In this document: in pieces, positions 60,801 through 64,000 of the stretch
Layout: the number at the start of each line of letters is the position of its first letter
How positions within the stretch are numbered: the first letter of the stretch is position 1
From: Lanius collurio
Lineage: Eukaryota; Chordata; Aves; Passeriformes; Laniidae
Assembly (NCBI GenBank): GCA_020086605.1
Contig: JACBWW010000088.1
Coordinates: forward strand, 529,069-593,068
Length of the DNA stretch: 64,000 nucleotides
Reading direction: 5' to 3'
Translations under genes and position numbers: made by a program
Notes under the pieces: model-generated
The model's input: the letters and a program-made list of their open reading frames with translations, nothing else
Database searches by the model: none
What the model was told of the DNA's origin: nothing

Positions 60801-62542
60801 TGAGCCAGCGGGACAGCAGGGAGACCAGATAACTCTTCTCCAGAGTCACCTTCAAGCTAAAAACAACCTCTCCCCCCTCAGAGGGAGGAGTCCCCAGGGT
60901 GTTAACAGCAGTGGGACGTGCTTGGGGTGGCCGAGCTTGGCCAGAGCCCCACTGTACCCACATAGGGTACATGTTCCTGCTTGGCCTTTGTTTCTTGGCT
61001 TGGGAAGGAGATAGTTGAGGCTCTAACACTTTTTGCCACTTAAAACAGCTGCAAGATCTGCCCTTAAGCTTCACACAGTCAGGTCAAAGTCAGGGTCCCT
61101 CCCCCTGAGGGCACAGAGTCCAGGCACACAGCAACCTATGCTCCAACCCACCGGTCCTTGGGGTGAACTGCTACCCAGTCTGCTCTATAAAGCCAAACCT
61201 AAACAGTGCTGAGAGGGCAAACCCCACTTTTCAGCCCCCGCTCTGTTCCCTCGAGGCACCAGCACGGCTCCACACCAAGCTCAGGCATGGCCAGTCAGGA
61301 CATGGGCATTACACAACTAATGGGCCAACTCATCCTTCCAGGGCTTTTCAGACCCAAGGCAGGAACTGCCTCCCCCACATCCCGCCGGTGCCAGTGCCCA
61401 TGCAGGAGGGTGCTGGCAGGAAGCCCTCAGAGCCACAGAGGGAGCGAGATGCAGCCAACCTGGGCAGCTCCAGGTGGTGAGTGCGAGGTTTAGGAGGAGG
61501 CTCTGCCCGCAGAATTAAAATGAAATTCTGTAGCAAGAAACTATCAGAGCAGAAACTTCGGTTTTCCAGGATCCTCCCACTCTTTCACCTTCACTCTTAC
61601 AGTTTGGTTCCACTATGCTGAATTAAGCACACAAACAGGCTACAAATTGTTTAGTACCCAACACGCCAAACAGCCAGGACCAGCTGCTTGCCACTGGCGA
61701 CCAAACCGAGCCTTCCCCATGTGCACCTCGTGCACGAGGGGCTGCCCCAGAGGCTGCGGAGTCCTGCGGGGAGAACACGGCTGGGCTCGCCAAAAGCTCC
61801 TCCAAAACCGGAGAAGGCGAAATGTGAAGCCCCAGCAGAGAGCAGACCCCGCTCACCCCTGCGGGAAGGCTCCGGGGGCTTCCGGAGCCGCCGCCCCGCG
61901 CCGGACCCGCTCCCGCCCCGGGGATTATCGTGAACATCTTTAGGGTTTAAAGCCCGGGGACCCGGTGCTGCTCCTCAGCCGTGGAAACCGGAGAAGCGGC
62001 CACGGGGGAATGAACTCCTCGGTTTTCCTAAGGAGAAAACAACCCAGCGCGGCTCAAAGCACCGGCGGACCGTTGCCCCTCCGGTTTAAGAGATCGGCGA
62101 GCACGCGGTGCGCCGGGGCATCATCCATCCGAACCCCGGGACTGCCCAGCAGCAGCACCGAGCCTAGCCCGGCCCGGCCATCCTCCGATAGCCCCGGGGC
62201 GCCTCCGTTCCCCCGGTCCCGGCCCCGCCCGCCGCGGACGTGCCCCGCCGCAGGCGCCCGCGCCGCCGCTCCTCCCCCCACGCCTGCCGCTCCCGGAGCC
62301 CACCCGCGGGGCCGGGATCCCGCCAAGGCCACTCAGAACCCCCGCAGGACAGCCTTCTGTCCAACCCTCCGCGAAGCCCCCCCGTGGGCCCCCCACGACC
62401 CCCCCGCCGCCCCGGGCCGCCCGCATGGAGCCCCCGGAGCCCCGCCAGCCCAGTCCGTACTTGTCCCCGCGGCGCCGGCGGCCATCGAGCACAAGACGAG
62501 CAGCGCCAGGACCGCGCGCGTTCCCGCCGCGCCCGCCGCCAT
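51891..62542 (-). CDS. BSG: BSG, basigin/CD147 (8 coding exons, long retinal form annotated)
   Basis: Minus-strand exons in transcript order: 62461-62542, 58196-58543 (Ig0), 56481-56637, 55163-55251, 54581-54708, 54153-54426, 52266-52290, 51891-51948. Phases agree; 386 aa with Ig0 and 270 aa without, matching human basigin-1 (385) and basigin-2 (269). Exon 1 is a signal peptide (MAAGAAGTRAVLALLVLCSM). Exons 3-4 form the first Ig domain of the short form, exons 5-6 the second (TSWSWYKSGHG, DTGDYFCNGTNS), then the membrane segment ALWPFLGIVAEVLVLVTIIF with its conserved intramembrane Glu and a basic YEKRRKP stop. The tail ends NVRQRNAN. Several N-glycosylation sequons are present. The protein escorts monocarboxylate transporters MCT1/4 to the plasma membrane; the avian form is known as HT7/neurothelin/5A11. 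Confidence 0.97.
52266..52290 (-). CDS. BSG: BSG 25-nt microexon
   Basis: Encodes the acidic DDDGGSAPL piece of the cytoplasmic tail between the exon ending PDEVPD and the terminal exon. Flanked by AAG acceptor (with a T-rich tract upstream) and GTGAGT donor. Joining it is needed to keep the frame into the terminal exon. Confidence 0.85.
58196..58543 (-). CDS. BSG: BSG Ig0 cassette exon (basigin-1 specific)
   Basis: 348 nt, phase 1 at both ends, so skipping it preserves the frame. It encodes the membrane-distal Ig domain: GFIKSPLSQKRLTQDSVELY, then CEAIGNPIPEIQWWFEGNDP, and YECRASNDPDRNHL. The two Ig cysteines and core Trp are present, and so are sequons NET, NAT and NLT. In vertebrates this exon is included mainly in photoreceptors, where it binds RdCVF. 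It is open and splice-competent here. Confidence 0.93.
58544..62460 (-). other. BSG: BSG intron 1
   Basis: A 3.9-kb intron between the signal-peptide exon and the Ig0 exon. An AT-richer block lies at about 59750-60120. No further exon or repeat family recognised. Confidence 0.8.
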
Positions 62543-62815
62543 CTCCGCACGCGCCCCCGCCGCGCCGCGCGCGCGCTATAACCGCGACCGGGGGCACCGG
62601 GGGAGGCGGGCTCAGACGGGGCCCCGCCTCCTCGCCCCTCCGGTCAGCCAATCACACTGCGCTGCGCCCCTCAGGCCACGCCCGCTGGGCCCAGCGCAGC
62701 CAATCAGAGAGAAGATCACACGGAGTGCCTTCGCCTCTCTCCTGGCCCCGCGGGCAGAGCCGGTTCGGGCCGGTCCCGTCGTGGCTGCGCCCACCGGCCG
62801 GGGCAGCCAATGGGG
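62543..62815 (-). promoter_or_regulatory. BSG: BSG promoter with three CCAAT boxes
   Basis: CpG island directly upstream of the BSG start codon. Three CCAAT pentamers (62648-62652, 62700-62704, 62807-62811), all in the same orientation, are spaced 52 and 107 bp apart, typical of NF-Y-bound promoters. A CTATAA lies near 62576-62581. Confidence 0.55.
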
Positions 62816-64000
62816 ACGCGCGCTGGGGGCGGGGCTGAGGGTCCCGGAGCTGGCTCCGGTGCTGCCGCTGCCCCGGGCAGGTTCGGGACTGCAGAGGGGG
62901 AGTCGAGCAGGCTCTCACGTGTCCGTCCCCGCCGAGCCGGGGTACACACACACCGGGGGAGGGCACCGGAACCCACACGCCCCCCTAGGGCCATGCGGCC
63001 TCTCGGGGCGCAGCGTGGGCAGAGTCACGGGGGAGCCAGCGGGTGCTGGGCAGGCAGGTCTCCCAGGAGAACCGGGAGCCGGCACGGCTGTGCTGGGGCT
63101 CCCGGGGGCACACGGGGTGAGCCAGGGCCGCCTACGGGTCCCCCGCACAGCGGGATGTGTGGGAAGGAAACCGGGCAGCGCTTCCTCAGCGCAGGGAGTC
63201 CGGCAGAGACAATGGCTCCTGCGGACACCGCGGGGCCAGTGCCAGGACAAACCCGCCGACCCACGCACCGGGACCTATCCCGCAGCCCCCTCCGGCCCTC
63301 GGCACAGCTCCTACAGCCCGTGGTCAGGGCTGCCCCGAGGTGCAGAGAGCGCACCGGGCCCCGGGGCGGTGGCTGGACCGTGGAGTCCGTGGGGCCAGGG
63401 GTGCTGGGCCTCAAGTCTCAGCTCCAGCCCATCTGGAACTGCCTGATAACCCCAAAGGGGCTGGGCAAGCAATAAGGAACAAGGCAGCTGGGGCAAAGAG
63501 GCAGTTCTGCAGCTCTATGTCCAACTCGTCTCCATCCCAGCAGTGAACTCATGACTGAGTCAGCCATGGGGCACTCACGGCCGGGAGTGTTGGGCAGGGG
63601 GGCAGGAAAAGCCAAAACAATGGGGTCATAGGCGCCAGTCCCCACCAAGCTCTCCACAGGGATTTGCCAGCTCCACACAGAGCATTTCTTCCCCATGTCC
63701 CGCCCACTCCATCCACTGGCCTTGTTTCCCCTGCCCTGGGGGGATTTGCAATGTGGCTCCTGTGGTGCAGAAATTCGGCGGAGTATGGTGCCCATGGCAC
63801 CCGCGGGCTGAGGAACTGGTAGTTATCTGGGTGTCCTCCAGCATCCAGCACTGGGGAGGAAACTGGCCACAAAGATGCAGCAAAGGCAGAGGGCACAGGA
63901 GCACGGCGATTCGTGCCCGTCGGGGTGGGGCAGGCTGCTGGGGGCGCACAGAGCAGCCCCCCAGGAAAGGAAGGAGGGTGAACAATCAGACGGGGCTGCT
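62816..64000. other. region upstream of BSG, no supported gene
   Basis: GC-rich flank. Long open frames exist on both strands because of composition, but none resembles a known protein. In human the next genes on this side are GZMM and CDC34; no part of either is recognisable here. Confidence 0.55.

Noticed and set aside
61965..63446. A 493-codon open frame across the BSG exon 1 and promoter region on the plus strand
   Set aside because: It is antisense to BSG exon 1, low-complexity Pro/Ala/Arg, and explained by CpG-island composition lacking stop codons.

Overview
The window is a stretch of nuclear genome from an amniote, most likely a bird (probably a songbird). It is GC-rich, with short introns and CpG-island promoters. 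Five complete or nearly complete protein-coding genes could be rebuilt exon by exon with consistent splice sites and phases: RNF126, FGF22, POLRMT, HCN2 and BSG. The order matches human 19p13.3 (BSG-HCN2-POLRMT-FGF22-RNF126), read in the opposite orientation. The bird assignment is inference from compactness, gene sequence and the retroviral LTR style.

Layout: 1-362 is an assembly gap. 363-8200 is intergenic, with no gene I can support; it holds a well-bounded solo LTR (5775-6205) and a MIR/CORE-SINE-like relic (about 3388-3535). RNF126 (+) spans 8418-15360 in nine coding exons (313 aa). FGF22 (-) spans 18375-21915 in three coding exons (176 aa). POLRMT (+) spans 22572-35942 in 21 coding exons (1221 aa). 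HCN2 (-) runs from 48279 to 38157 in eight coding exons, with the N-terminal end of exon 1 lost in a 398-base gap (48280-48677). BSG (-) spans 51891-62542 in eight coding exons (386 aa with the retinal Ig0 exon, 270 aa without).

FGF22 and POLRMT are head to head over a CpG-rich interval of about 0.66 kb. POLRMT and HCN2 are tail to tail, with poly(A) signals about 0.67 kb apart. HCN2 and BSG are in tandem. The genes do not form a pathway: they are an E3 ubiquitin ligase, a secreted growth factor, the mitochondrial RNA polymerase, a pacemaker channel and a membrane chaperone of lactate transporters. Their adjacency is conserved synteny, not an operon.

I found no previously undescribed multi-gene system. 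The items worth a second look are regulatory or structural: a head-to-head promoter with ACTACAnnTCCC and NRF1-like sites, an AU-rich element in the FGF22 3' UTR, MEF2/E-box and RFX/CRE-like clusters in HCN2 introns, a 25-nt BSG microexon, a perfect hairpin in a POLRMT intron, LTR insertions, and a suspicious in-frame stop at the edge of the HCN2 gap.
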